A DNA stretch of 64,000 nt from Pseudomonadota bacterium (GTDB taxonomy: Bacteria > Pseudomonadota > Alphaproteobacteria > Rhizobiales > Xanthobacteraceae). The notes beneath the pieces were generated by a model. It was given only the letters and a program-made list of their open reading frames with translations. It ran no database searches and was not told the origin of the DNA. Both the position numbers and the translations under genes were made by a program. The DNA is taken from contig JAEWHP010000002.1 in NCBI GenBank assembly GCA_023387735.1, positions 248,001 to 312,000 on the forward strand. Direction: 5' to 3'. This document shows positions 1 through 7,807 of the stretch, piece after piece; within the stretch, counting starts at the first letter, position 1, and the number at the start of each line of letters is the position of its first letter.

Positions 1-545
1 TCGGCCTTGCCAATGCCGGCGGCGATACCATCAACGCGATCAAGCAGGCGGCGGAATTCGGGCTGACCAGGAGCGGTGGCCAGAAGCTGTCGCCGCTGCT
101 CGCCTTCGTGACCGACATCGACAGCGTTGGGCTTGAGACCGCACAGGGCCTGCTGCTGGCGGAAGCCTTCTATTGGGACCTCAACGACGACACGCGCGCG
201 TTCTCCAAGCGATTCACCGAGCGCGTCAAGCGGCCGCCGACCGCGGCGCAGGCCAGCGTCTACTCGTCGGTCCTGCACTACCTGAAAGCCGTGAAGGCCG
301 CGAACACCACGGACGCGGCTGCGGTCATGAAGGTGATGAAGGAGACGCCGGTCAACGACATGTTCGCCAAGAACGGCAAGATCCGCGAGGACGGCCGCAT
401 GGTGCATGACATGTACCTGTTCGAGGTGAAGAAGCCGTCGGAGTCCAAAGCGCGCTGGGACTATTACAAGCTGCTGGCGACGATCCCCGGCAGCGAGGCG
501 TTCCAGCCGCTGGAAGCCTCGCGCTGTCCGCTGGTGAAGAAATGA
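1..545 (+). CDS. ABC transporter substrate-binding protein, branched-chain amino acid (LivK) type, C-terminal part
   Basis: The reading frame is open from base 3 and runs off the left edge, so only about the last 180 residues are visible. They resemble the second lobe of Peripla_BP_6 proteins: a VTDIDSVGLETAQG stretch, then an aromatic segment AFYWDLND, FTERVKRPPT and a QASVYSSVLHYLKAV helix, ending with LEASRCPLVKK. Known members are periplasmic receptors that hand amino acids or aromatic acids to LivHMGF-type permeases. No permease gene is visible in this window. The CoA-ester catabolic genes just downstream suggest an organic-acid ligand, but that is inference. The N-terminus and signal peptide cannot be judged. 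Confidence 0.8.
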   Translation, partial: GLANAGGDTINAIKQAAEFGLTRSGGQKLSPLLAFVTDIDSVGLETAQGLLLAEAFYWDLNDDTRAFSKRFTERVKRPPTAAQASVYSSVLHYLKAVKAANTTDAAAVMKVMKETPVNDMFAKNGKIREDGRMVHDMYLFEVKKPSESKARWDYYKLLATIPGSEAFQPLEASRCPLVKK

Positions 546-566
546 CGAAGTGACGTAGTCACGCAG

Positions 567-646
567 TCATCCCGGGGCGATGCGAAGCATCGAACCCGGG
601 ATCTCGAGATTCCGGGTTCGATGCTGTCGCATCGCCCCGGAATGAC
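567..646. repeat. REP-like palindromic element, copy 1
   Basis: An 80-base imperfect inverted repeat. The ends read TCATCCCGGGGCGATGCG and CGCATCGCCCCGGAATGA, and the centre is GGGATCTCGAGATTCC. Closely related copies lie at 6621-6693 and 44655-44733. It sits between the binding-protein stop and the next start codon and could fold into a long hairpin in the transcript. The three copies share the centre but differ in the outer arms. Confidence 0.85.
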
Positions 647-678
647 GGAGCAAATCAACAACAACGAAAGCACGACAC

Positions 679-1473
679 ATGAGCGCAAACGAAATGGTCC
701 TCCAGAAGCTCGAGCAGGGCTTGCTCACCATCACCATGAATCGCCCCGACCGGCGCAACGCGCTCAATCCGGACATGACGCGCGGGCTGGTCGAAGCCGC
801 GCGACGCGCGGCTGAGGATCACGAGGTGCGCGCGGTGCTGATCAAGGGCGCCGGCGGCACGTTCTGCGTCGGCGGCGACGTCAAGTCGATGGCGGAGGGC
901 AGGGCGCCGCTCGCCTTCGAGGCCAAGATGACCAACCTGCGCCGCGGCATGGAAGTGTCGCGCATCCTGCACCAGACGCCGAAGCCTGTGGTGGCGCAGC
1001 TCGATGGTGCCGCTGCGGGCGCCGGCCTCTCGATTGCGCTGTCCTGCGACCTGCGCGTCGCCAGCGCGTCCTGCAAGATCACGACGGCGTTTGCGAAGGT
1101 GGGACTGTCGGGCGATTACGGCGGCACGTATTTCCTCACCCAGATGCTCGGCAGCGCCAGGGCGCGCGAACTGTATCTGACCTCGCCGGTGCTGAGCGCG
1201 ACGGAGGCCTTCAATCTCGGGATGGTGACAAAGGTGGTACCGGACGCCGACATCGATGCCGAAGCGCATAATCTCGCGATGTCGCTGGCGCAGGGGCCGT
1301 CGGTGACGCTGGGCTACATCAAGCGCAACATCAACAATGCCGAGACGATGTCGCTGGAAGCCTGCTTCGACGCCGAGGCGATCCATCACTCGCGCTCGGG
1401 CGAGACCGCCGATCACAAGGAAGCGGCGAAGGCGTTTGTCGAGAAACGCAAACCCGCATTTCAGGGGCACTGA
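679..1473 (+). CDS. Enoyl-CoA hydratase/isomerase family protein
   Basis: This 264-residue crotonase-fold protein has the usual family length. The N-terminal strand TITMNRPDRRNALNPDM and the oxyanion-hole segment GAGGTFCVGGDVKSM (about residues 56-70) are clear. Neither glutamate of classical hydratases is present: the CEL position reads GAGLSIALSCD, and the QPE position reads AFAKVGL. An aspartate occurs in SGDYGG, as in PaaG-type isomerases and some dehalogenases. An isomerase or other CoA-thioester reaction is therefore more likely than simple hydration. The start has only a weak upstream purine signal. The stop is followed one base later by the ATG of the VOC gene, so the two are co-transcribed. 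Confidence 0.88.
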   Translation: MSANEMVLQKLEQGLLTITMNRPDRRNALNPDMTRGLVEAARRAAEDHEVRAVLIKGAGGTFCVGGDVKSMAEGRAPLAFEAKMTNLRRGMEVSRILHQTPKPVVAQLDGAAAGAGLSIALSCDLRVASASCKITTAFAKVGLSGDYGGTYFLTQMLGSARARELYLTSPVLSATEAFNLGMVTKVVPDADIDAEAHNLAMSLAQGPSVTLGYIKRNINNAETMSLEACFDAEAIHHSRSGETADHKEAAKAFVEKRKPAFQGH

Positions 1474-1474
1474 G

Positions 1475-2239
1475 ATGGCAGAATATCTCAGGCTGCGGCA
1501 GATCTGCCTGGTGGCGCCGCATCTGGAGCCCGTGATTTCGGACATCTCCGCGATCATGGGCCTCAACGTCTGTTACCGTGATGGCAACGTCGCCAAATAC
1601 GGGCTGGAGAACGCGCTGCTGCCGGTCGATACCATTTTGCTGGAAGTGGTGGCACCGACGCAGCCGGGCACGGCCGCAGGACGCTTCATCGACAAGACCG
1701 GCGGCCGCGGCGGCTACATGGCGATCTTCTGCTGCGACGATCCGGACGCACGCGGCAGGCGCGCCAACGGCATCGGCGTGCGCACCGCCAACGTGATCAC
1801 GCATGCGCCCTATCACGGCGTGCAACTGCACCCGCGCGATTGCCGCGCCGCCTTCATCGAATTCAACCACACCGAGGGCAGCGACGATGTGCTGGGGCCC
1901 TATCCGCCGGCGGGGCCCGACTGGCAGAAAGCCATCCGGAAGGACGTCACGCAGGCGTTGACCGAAGTCGAAATGGAGAGCCCCGATCCGCAAGGGTTGG
2001 CGGAGCACTGGGGCAGGATCACCGGCATCGCCGTCGGCAGGGCCGCGAACGGCGAGCCCGAGTTGAAACTGCCCAATGCCAGCTTCCGCTTCGTCAAGGG
2101 CGCGAGCGACCTGATGAGCGGGTTGACGTTCAAGGTCGCCGATATCGCGAAAGTGCGCGACGCGGCCAGGGCGAAAGGCTGCAAGGTGTCGGGCGATACG
2201 TTCGAGCTTTGCGGGGTGACGTTTAGGCTGGTGGCGTGA
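1475..2239 (+). CDS. VOC-family (glyoxalase/dioxygenase-fold) protein
   Basis: A 254-residue protein. The frame is open further upstream, but the ATG at 1475 directly follows the hydratase stop and begins the conserved MAEYLRLRQICLVAPHLEPV strand, so the upstream codons are excluded. It has a glyoxalase-like layout with two modules: an N-terminal betaalphabetabetabeta unit (GLNVCYRDGNVAKYGLENALLPV, then an LEVVAPTQPGTAAGRFI strand) and a second from about residue 150 (VTQALTEVEMESPDPQGLAEHW). Known relatives include lactoylglutathione lyases, epimerases and extradiol dioxygenases. Metal ligands cannot be assigned confidently. Coupling to the preceding hydratase suggests work on a CoA ester or keto-acid, which is inference. 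Confidence 0.75.
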   Translation: MAEYLRLRQICLVAPHLEPVISDISAIMGLNVCYRDGNVAKYGLENALLPVDTILLEVVAPTQPGTAAGRFIDKTGGRGGYMAIFCCDDPDARGRRANGIGVRTANVITHAPYHGVQLHPRDCRAAFIEFNHTEGSDDVLGPYPPAGPDWQKAIRKDVTQALTEVEMESPDPQGLAEHWGRITGIAVGRAANGEPELKLPNASFRFVKGASDLMSGLTFKVADIAKVRDAARAKGCKVSGDTFELCGVTFRLVA

Positions 2240-2249
2240 GGCGCCGTGC

Positions 2250-2407
2250 TTCCCTCTCCCCTTGTGGGAGAGGGTGGATCAATCGCGCGAAGCGCGATTG
2301 AGACGGGTGAGGGGTTCTCTCCGCAAACGAAAATCTCGCGTGCGGAGAGAACCCCTCATCCGGCGGACTGCGTCCGCCACCTTCTCCCACAAGGGGAGAA
2401 GGGAAGA
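2250..2407. repeat. Long inverted repeat between convergent genes
   Basis: Outer arms CCCTCTCCCCTTGTGGGAGA and CTTCTCCCACAAGGGGAGAA are imperfect reverse complements. The middle carries further complementary stretches (GGGGTTCTCTCCGCA and TGCGGAGAGAACCCC). It fills the gap between the plus-strand VOC gene and the minus-strand hydratase, so it may act as a bidirectional transcription end. Its size and shape match the dispersed palindromic elements common in Bradyrhizobium. No coding capacity was seen. Confidence 0.75.
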
Positions 2408-2417
2408 GGGCGCGGGG

Positions 2418-3236
2418 TTAACGCCCCTTGAAGTTCGCCACCCTTCGTTCCGCCGTGGCCTTGACGCCTTCCTTGAAGTCTTCGGTCTTGCGCAGCCGCG
2501 ACTGCTCGGCGAGTTCGTGGTTGGTGGCGGCAAGCACGCGGTCGGCGAGGCCGTCGCGCATGGTGGCGCGGGTGGAGAGCAGGCCGAGCGGCGAGCATTC
2601 GGCGATCTCGTTGGCAAGCTTCATCGCCTCGGCCCGCACCTGGTCCTGCGGTACGCAGACATTGGCAAGGCCCATCTTGGTGGCTTCCTCGCCGGTGACG
2701 CGGCGGCTGGTATAGAAGATCAGTTCCGCGTTGTTCTTGCCGACCAGTTCGGGGAGCGTCGTGGTCAGGCCGAAGCCCGGATGAAAGCCGAGCTTGGTGA
2801 AGTTGGCGGAGAAGCGCGCCTCCGGGCAGGTGACGCGGAAATCCGCCGATACCGCAAGCCCGAGGCCGCCGCCGATGGCGGCGCCATGCACGGCGGCGAC
2901 GACCGGCTTCCTGGCGCGGAAGATGCGCACGGCATGCAGATAGAGGCTGTTGATCGAGCCCAGGCTGTCGGCGGGATCGCCCTTGGCTTCGGCCTTGGCC
3001 TCGGCCTCCTCCTGCGCCTGTCGCGCCGGATCGCTGAAATTCGCGCCGGCGCAGAACGCCTTGCCCTGGGCGGCGAGAACCGAGGCGCGGATCTCGATGT
3101 CCTTGTCGAACTCCTCGAGCGCGTCCGCGATCTGGTTGATCAGCGAGATGTCGAAGAAGTTCAGGGGCGGCCGCCGGATTTCGATCAGGCCGACGTGGCC
3201 GTGCTTTTCGACGCCGATATCAGTGTACTTGCTCAT
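2418..3236 (-). CDS. Enoyl-CoA hydratase/isomerase family protein
   Basis: A 272-residue crotonase-fold protein beginning MSKYTDIGVEKHGHVGLIEI. The oxyanion segment is LAAQGKAFCAGANF (about residues 53-66). At the catalytic glutamate positions of classical hydratases it reads IGGGLGLAVSADF and ANFTKLGFHPGFGL, so both glutamates are missing and no obvious replacement acid is seen. An extra alanine/glutamate-rich insert (about residues 71-90) follows the oxyanion loop. It is the last gene of a minus-strand group of two acyl-CoA dehydrogenases, 42 bases after the preceding stop. The role is probably in CoA-ester degradation, with uncertain chemistry. Confidence 0.87.
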   Translation of the reverse strand: MSKYTDIGVEKHGHVGLIEIRRPPLNFFDISLINQIADALEEFDKDIEIRASVLAAQGKAFCAGANFSDPARQAQEEAEAKAEAKGDPADSLGSINSLYLHAVRIFRARKPVVAAVHGAAIGGGLGLAVSADFRVTCPEARFSANFTKLGFHPGFGLTTTLPELVGKNNAELIFYTSRRVTGEEATKMGLANVCVPQDQVRAEAMKLANEIAECSPLGLLSTRATMRDGLADRVLAATNHELAEQSRLRKTEDFKEGVKATAERRVANFKGR

Positions 3237-3278
3237 GGGCTTTCCTTCTTGTTGTTTGAATGCGGACGAGCCGCGCAG

Positions 3279-4439
3279 TTAGCGCAGGCCGAGCCCGCGG
3301 GCGATGATGCCGCGCAGCACTTCGGTGGTGCCGCCCTGGATCGTCAGCTTGGGCGCGGTCTTGATGGCGAAATCGAGCTGCTTTTCCAGCGTCTCGCGGT
3401 TGGTGGCGGTTTCCTCGACGAAGGCGGCGAGGTCGCGGACGCGGTGGGGCAGTTGCTGTTCCCACACCGTGCCCATGTCCTTGACGATGGAAGCTTCGAC
3501 GACCGGCTCCTTGCCGGCCTGCAGCATGCCGGCCACCGAGACCGACATGCGCCGCATGGTGTGGACCTGCGCCACCAGCCGGCCGATGCCTTCGGCGCTG
3601 CGGGTATCCGGGTTCTTGCCGACGGCGCGGACCAGTTCGGTCAGCACGTAATAGGTTTCGAGGAAACGCTCCGGACCCGAGCGCTCGTAGGCGAGTTCGG
3701 AAGTCGCCTGCTTCCAGGCGCCATCGACTTCGCCGAGCACGTGATCCTCGGGGACGAAAAAGTCCGTGAAGACGACTTCGTTGAACTCATACTGCCCGGT
3801 GATCTGGCCGATCGGATTCACCTGGATGCCCGGCTGCTTCATCTTGACGAGGAACTGCGTCAGGCCGTGGCGGCGATTTTCTTTCGTCGGCGGCGAGGTG
3901 CGGAAGATCGCGATCATGTAGTCGGCGATATGGGCCGAGGAGGTCCAGATCTTGGTGCCGTTGATCAGGTAGCCGCCGTCGGTCTTGGTGGCGCGGGTCT
4001 TTGCCGCGAACAGGTCGGAGCCCGAGTTCGGTTCGCTCATGCCGATCGCAAAGCAGATCTCGCCTTTGCAGATGCGCGGCAGGATTTCCATCTTGATGTG
4101 CTCGGGCGCGTATTTCAGCAGCACCGGGCCGCTCTGCCGGTCGGCGACGAAGAAGCGCCGGGTCGGGGCGTTGGCGATGCGCATTTCCTCGGTCACGACG
4201 TAACGCTCGAGGAACGATCGCTCATGGCCGCCATACTTCTTCGGCCAGGTCATGCCGAGCCAGCCGCGCTCGCCGACCTTGCGCGAAAACTCCGGCACGT
4301 CGGTGTCCTCGCGGTTGGGCTTGTGCGGATCGAAGGTGCCGGCGGCGATTTCCTCGGCGAGGAAGGCGCGCACTTCCTTGCGCAACTGTTCGCACTTTTC
4401 GGGCAGGCGGATCGGATCGAAACGAAGGGCTGCGGTCAT
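3279..4439 (-). CDS. Acyl-CoA dehydrogenase, FAD-binding subunit type
   Basis: A full-length 386-residue flavoprotein of the acyl-CoA dehydrogenase family. Visible signatures are AIGMSEPNSGSD (substrate/FAD region, about residues 130-145), TKIWTSSAHIADY and the C-terminal LTIQGGTTEVLRGIIARGLGL, whose QGGT motif contacts FAD of the neighbouring subunit. The enzyme would introduce an alpha,beta double bond into an acyl-CoA and pass electrons to ETF. It lies 40 bases downstream of a second, shorter dehydrogenase lacking that motif, and 42 bases upstream of a hydratase-fold gene, so all three probably form one operon. A heteromeric complex with its neighbour is plausible. Confidence 0.92.
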   Translation of the reverse strand: MTAALRFDPIRLPEKCEQLRKEVRAFLAEEIAAGTFDPHKPNREDTDVPEFSRKVGERGWLGMTWPKKYGGHERSFLERYVVTEEMRIANAPTRRFFVADRQSGPVLLKYAPEHIKMEILPRICKGEICFAIGMSEPNSGSDLFAAKTRATKTDGGYLINGTKIWTSSAHIADYMIAIFRTSPPTKENRRHGLTQFLVKMKQPGIQVNPIGQITGQYEFNEVVFTDFFVPEDHVLGEVDGAWKQATSELAYERSGPERFLETYYVLTELVRAVGKNPDTRSAEGIGRLVAQVHTMRRMSVSVAGMLQAGKEPVVEASIVKDMGTVWEQQLPHRVRDLAAFVEETATNRETLEKQLDFAIKTAPKLTIQGGTTEVLRGIIARGLGLR

Positions 4440-4479
4440 TGTCTATCTCGACTTCTAAAGCCAGCTAATCGGTGTCGGT

Positions 4480-5547
4480 TCAGCGCGAGGCCACCAGCGG
4501 CCACAATTCATCGGCGCCGCGGTCGCAGACGAGCTTGCCGAGCTCGACCGCCCAGTAGCTCTCGGAACCGAAATCGTCGCGCCACGCCAGCGCGCGCAGC
4601 GAATAGCGGTGCAGGATGTGCTCGATGGTGAAGCCGATCGCGCCGTGCACCTGGTGCGCGATGCCGCCGCCTTTCTCAGCCGCTTCCGAGCAGCGGATTT
4701 TTGCAGCAGCCGCTTCGAGGAACAGCTCGTCGTTGAACGAGGTCGCGTTGGCATAGGCGTCCGCAGCCGAGGTCGCGGCCGCGAGCGCCGCCGCCGATTC
4801 ACCGGCGAGCCGTGCCAGGTTGTGCTGCACCGCCTGGAACTTGGAGATCTTCTTTTCGAACGCGACGCGTTCGTTGGAATAGCGCACGGAAATTTCCAGC
4901 ATCGATTCCAGCGCGCCCGCGATCTGCAGCGATCGCGCGACGCCACCCATCAGCATCAATTGCGTCTGGTCGAAACCCTTCGGGGCCGGCTTGATCGTGA
5001 CCGGCTGGACCTTGTCCAGCGTCACGATATCCGAATTGTCGCCGCCGAGATTGATCCCGCTCTCGATCCGGCATTTTGCAGCATCGATCAGGGCGATCGA
5101 GAGAGTGCCCTTGGCATCGCCGACCAGCACCGCGATGTGTTTTGCGGCTTTCGCAAACGGCACGCCGCGGGCCCTGCCCGACAGGCTGCCGTCGGCATCG
5201 ATGGTAATCCGGTCCTTCGGGCTTGCGGGCGCGACAGTCATCTCGCCGTCGGGCGAGGAAATCTTGGCCTGCGCCAGCAGCCATCCCGCCAGCATGGTTT
5301 CGGCGAGCGGCACGGCGACGGCGAAGCGCCCGGCGGCGCTCAAGACGCTGAAGCCTTCGGCGAGCGACGCACCCGAACCGCCACAGTCCTCCGGTACCCA
5401 GGACAGCGGCAGGCCGGCGTCGGTCAGCGCCTGCCAGAGCGGCGCCTTCCACGCGCCCTTCTTGTCATTGTTGATGGTCTGGGCGTCGGCGAGATCGGCG
5501 AAGATCTTCTCCGCGGTCTCGGCAACAATATTCTCACTCTCCGCCAC
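4480..5547 (-). CDS. Acyl-CoA dehydrogenase, divergent partner subunit
   Basis: The frame is open back to 5658, but the first 37 codons look like leader sequence. A GTG at 5547 preceded by GGGGAA starts the natural N-terminus VAESENIVAETAEKIFADL, giving 355 residues. The family fold is recognisable: WVPEDCGGSGASLAEG (about 60-75), the helical ISVRYSNERVAFEKKISKFQAVQHNLA region, and the C-terminal QVHGAIGFTIEHILHRYSLR. The QGGT-type FAD motif is absent and the middle beta domain is weakly conserved. Known heteromeric acyl-CoA dehydrogenases pair one such subunit with a canonical one. This is the first gene of the minus-strand operon. Confidence 0.85.
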   Translation of the reverse strand: MAESENIVAETAEKIFADLADAQTINNDKKGAWKAPLWQALTDAGLPLSWVPEDCGGSGASLAEGFSVLSAAGRFAVAVPLAETMLAGWLLAQAKISSPDGEMTVAPASPKDRITIDADGSLSGRARGVPFAKAAKHIAVLVGDAKGTLSIALIDAAKCRIESGINLGGDNSDIVTLDKVQPVTIKPAPKGFDQTQLMLMGGVARSLQIAGALESMLEISVRYSNERVAFEKKISKFQAVQHNLARLAGESAAALAAATSAADAYANATSFNDELFLEAAAAKIRCSEAAEKGGGIAHQVHGAIGFTIEHILHRYSLRALAWRDDFGSESYWAVELGKLVCDRGADELWPLVASR

Positions 5548-5832
5548 GGCGTTCCCCGAAATTGATTGGCATCGGCCCGGCCTTACGCGCTGGCGCCAAG
5601 GTCTCGGGTGCGGTGTTTTATTGCGCTTTATGATGGGCAAAAGCCATAGCCCTGACAAGCGCTGTCCGCAGGGCCGCCTGCGGCGTTGGCATGAACGTCA
5701 TCAGCCAACGAATAAATTCCGCGGAACGGACTACCGGATTTGCACGCACCTGGCCGCGCGATATGGTAAAGGCGTCGACCGACCTTTCGGGCGGTTTGAA
5801 GCCCGGCTCAAAAGCAACAAGAGGAAATGCGG
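5548..5832. promoter_or_regulatory. Divergent promoter region with CGTTGGC-N13-GCCAACG palindrome
   Basis: This gap separates the minus-strand dehydrogenase operon from the plus-strand SDR gene, so both promoters must lie here or inside the flanking codons. The only symmetrical feature noticed is a pair of 7-base arms at 5684-5690 and 5704-5710. It could be an operator, but chance cannot be excluded. No regulator gene is adjacent. Confidence 0.35.
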
Positions 5833-6615
5833 ATGTCGAAGGATGGTTTGTGCGCGATCGTAACCGGTTCTGCCTCTGGCCTCGGGGCGGCCACCGCGGC
5901 CATTCTGGCAAAGGGCGGTGCGCGCATCGTCGTCAACTATTCCAACAGCAAGGCGGAAGCCGAGGCGACCGCCGACCTCTGCCGCAGCGCCGGCGCCGAA
6001 GTCATTGTCGTGCAGGGCGACGTCTCGCGCGATGAGGACTGCAAGAAGATCGCGGCGGCCGCGGCGGGGTGGGGTCGTCTCGACATTCTCGTCAACAATG
6101 CCGGCACCACCAAGCATGTGCCGCACCACGATCTCGACGGGCTTTCGGCCGAGGATTTCCAGCGCATCTATGCCGTCAACACCATCGGCCCGTTCCAGAT
6201 GATCCGCGCGGCGCGCGCGCAGCTCGAGGCCGGCGCGAAAGCGTCGGGGCTGCCGTCCGCCGTGGTCAACGTGTCGTCGGTCGCCGGCATCTCCGGCGGC
6301 GGTTCTTCGGTTGCCTATGCCGCGAGCAAGGGCGCGCTCAACACCATGACGCAGTCGCTGGCGCGTGCGCTGGCGCCGCTGATCCGCGTCAACACGGTCT
6401 GCCCCGGCTATATCGATACGCCGTGGTTCACCAAGGGCCGCGGCGAGGCCGGCGCCAAGGCGGTGCGCGATGCAGTCGTGGCCAAGGTGCCGCTGAAGGT
6501 CGCGTCAACGGCCGATGATATCGCGCAACTGGTGTGCTTCCTCGCATCGCCTGCATCGAGCAACATGACCGGCGAGTACGTGCGGATGGATGCGGGGATG
6601 CATCTGGTGCTTTGA
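5833..6615 (+). CDS. Short-chain dehydrogenase/reductase (SDR)
   Basis: A classical SDR of 260 residues. Two ATGs lie six bases apart. The second (5833) is chosen because GAGG at 5821-5824 sits eight bases before it, while the first would be too close. Cofactor motif TGSASGLG is near residue 9, NNAG near residue 90, the catalytic serine lies in NVSSVAGISG, and YAASK is the catalytic Tyr-Lys pair. Closing VCPGYIDTPW and a C-terminal MTGEYVRMDAGMHL complete the fold. The enzyme likely oxidises or reduces a hydroxy/keto-acyl substrate with NAD(P). Proximity to the acyl-CoA genes suggests a 3-hydroxyacyl-CoA role, which is inference. Confidence 0.9.
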   Translation: MSKDGLCAIVTGSASGLGAATAAILAKGGARIVVNYSNSKAEAEATADLCRSAGAEVIVVQGDVSRDEDCKKIAAAAAGWGRLDILVNNAGTTKHVPHHDLDGLSAEDFQRIYAVNTIGPFQMIRAARAQLEAGAKASGLPSAVVNVSSVAGISGGGSSVAYAASKGALNTMTQSLARALAPLIRVNTVCPGYIDTPWFTKGRGEAGAKAVRDAVVAKVPLKVASTADDIAQLVCFLASPASSNMTGEYVRMDAGMHLVL

Positions 6616-6620
6616 TGAAG

Positions 6621-6693
6621 TCATTCCGGGGCGCGAAGCGAACCCGGAATCTCGAGATTCCGGGTTCGATGCTTCGCATCGCCCCGGAATGAC
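6621..6693. repeat. REP-like palindromic element, copy 2
   Basis: Same family as 567-646 and 44655-44733. Ends are TCATTCCGGGGCG and CGCCCCGGAATGAC around a GGAATCTCGAGATTCC core. The left arm is shorter than the right (GCGAAGCG against ATGCTTCGCATC), a small internal deletion relative to copy 1. It lies just after the SDR stop. Confidence 0.85.
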
Positions 6694-6722
6694 GCAAGAT
6701 GAACGTAGTGACGCCTACGCCG

Positions 6723-7001
6723 TCACCTCCGGCCCGGATCGGAAATCATTCCCCGCGCCACCAGCCGGTTCCAGATGAACAGCACCACCAGCGCGCCGAT
6801 GGTGGCAGTAATGAAGCCGGCGCCCTGATCGGGGCTGTAATGGCCGATCGCCTGGCCGATCCAGGTCGCGAGAAACGCGCCGGCGATGCCGAGCACCGTG
6901 GTCAGGATGAAGCCGCTGGGATTGTTCGGGCCCGGCGAAAGCATGCGCGCGATAATGCCGGCGACGAAGCCGACCACGATGACCCAGATGATGCCGCTCA
7001 T
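6723..7001 (-). CDS. GlsB/YeaQ/YmgE family stress-response membrane protein
   Basis: A 92-residue protein with the family pattern of three hydrophobic segments: IIWVIVVGFVAGIIARMLSP, GFILTTVLGIAGAFLATWIG and GFITATIGALVVLFIWNRLV. The conserved GPNNPSGF loop lies between the first two. Family members (transglycosylase-associated, general-stress) are small inner-membrane proteins of unclear mechanism. Length is typical. It is followed on the same strand by the YidB-like gene, which lies upstream of it in transcription order with a 77-base gap, so the two may share a transcript. Confidence 0.9.
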   Translation of the reverse strand: MSGIIWVIVVGFVAGIIARMLSPGPNNPSGFILTTVLGIAGAFLATWIGQAIGHYSPDQGAGFITATIGALVVLFIWNRLVARGMISDPGRR

Positions 7002-7078
7002 GTCTGTCTTTTTCCCCTGCCGTTGACGACGTGTCGATGGTGATGCAGCGCGGCGCTGGGCGCCGCGCTGGCGCAGCG

Positions 7079-7663
7079 TCAGATCCAGCGCGACATCTGG
7101 TTCTCGTCCGGCAACTGTCCGTCCGGTGTCAACTGGTTGACGACGTCGGGCAGGTACTGGCTGAGGCCTTGCAGCAATTCGTCGCGCGACATGCCGCTCT
7201 GCGAGGTAAGCGCCTCGATCTGGTCGACGCCGAGCGCGCTGCCGAGATCGCCAGGCGAGATCTGCTTGTTGGGACCGGTGCTGACCCAGGAGTCGGCCTG
7301 ATCGCCCAAGCCGTTCTGCTGGAATTGCTTCATGAGATCGCCGAGCCCGCCGCTCAAAATGCTGCCGGCCGCGCCGCCTGCGAGAAGTCCGCCCAATCCG
7401 CCCTTCATCAGGTCACTGAGACCGCCGCCAGCGCCGCCACCGGGCAGGCCTGCGGTCACGTTGCCGGGCAGTTTTGGAGGCGCCTGGGTCGGCGCTGCGC
7501 CGGGCTGGCCGCCGCCGAAATGCTTCATCGCCTTCCAGGCCAGCAGCGCCAGGATCGCCATGGTCATGGGCGACATCCCGCCGCCGTCATCCTTCTTCGC
7601 GCTCGGGGCGCTCGGGCCGCGTGGGCCGTTCTGCATGCCGTTGAGTATGTCGAGTAAACCCAT
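7079..7663 (-). CDS. YidB/DUF937 family protein
   Basis: The ATG at 7663 is preceded by GGAGGAGACGAGC, a strong ribosome site. It starts MGLLDILNGMQNG, so the 33 open codons upstream are excluded, leaving 194 residues. A short hydrophobic stretch MTMAILALLAWKAM (about 32-45) is followed by a Gly/Pro-rich linker. The C-terminal conserved YidB domain contains GLGDQADSWVSTGPNKQISPGDLGSALG and a helical LTSQSGMSRDELLQGLSQYLPDVVNQLTPDG-type segment. Function of the family is not established. The neighbouring GlsB-like gene hints at an envelope or stress role. Confidence 0.88.
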   Translation of the reverse strand: MGLLDILNGMQNGPRGPSAPSAKKDDGGGMSPMTMAILALLAWKAMKHFGGGQPGAAPTQAPPKLPGNVTAGLPGGGAGGGLSDLMKGGLGGLLAGGAAGSILSGGLGDLMKQFQQNGLGDQADSWVSTGPNKQISPGDLGSALGVDQIEALTSQSGMSRDELLQGLSQYLPDVVNQLTPDGQLPDENQMSRWI

Positions 7664-7807
7664 GCTCGTCTCCTCCGCGTGGCCCCCGCGGCAAACATAA
7701 CGGTGGCCCATGACGGTTACAAGGCGCGGTCGTGCAGCATTGGCCGGCCGCTCGATAGGCACCGCGCAACGGTTCTGCTATCGAAGCCCGATGCAACGAG
7801 CAACCAG

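Noticed and set aside
2262..4631. A 789-codon open frame on the plus strand
   Set aside because: It lies opposite two genes with strong family signatures (hydratase and acyl-CoA dehydrogenase) on the minus strand. Its translation is Arg/Gly/Ala-rich with no domain, as expected for an antisense shadow in high-GC DNA.
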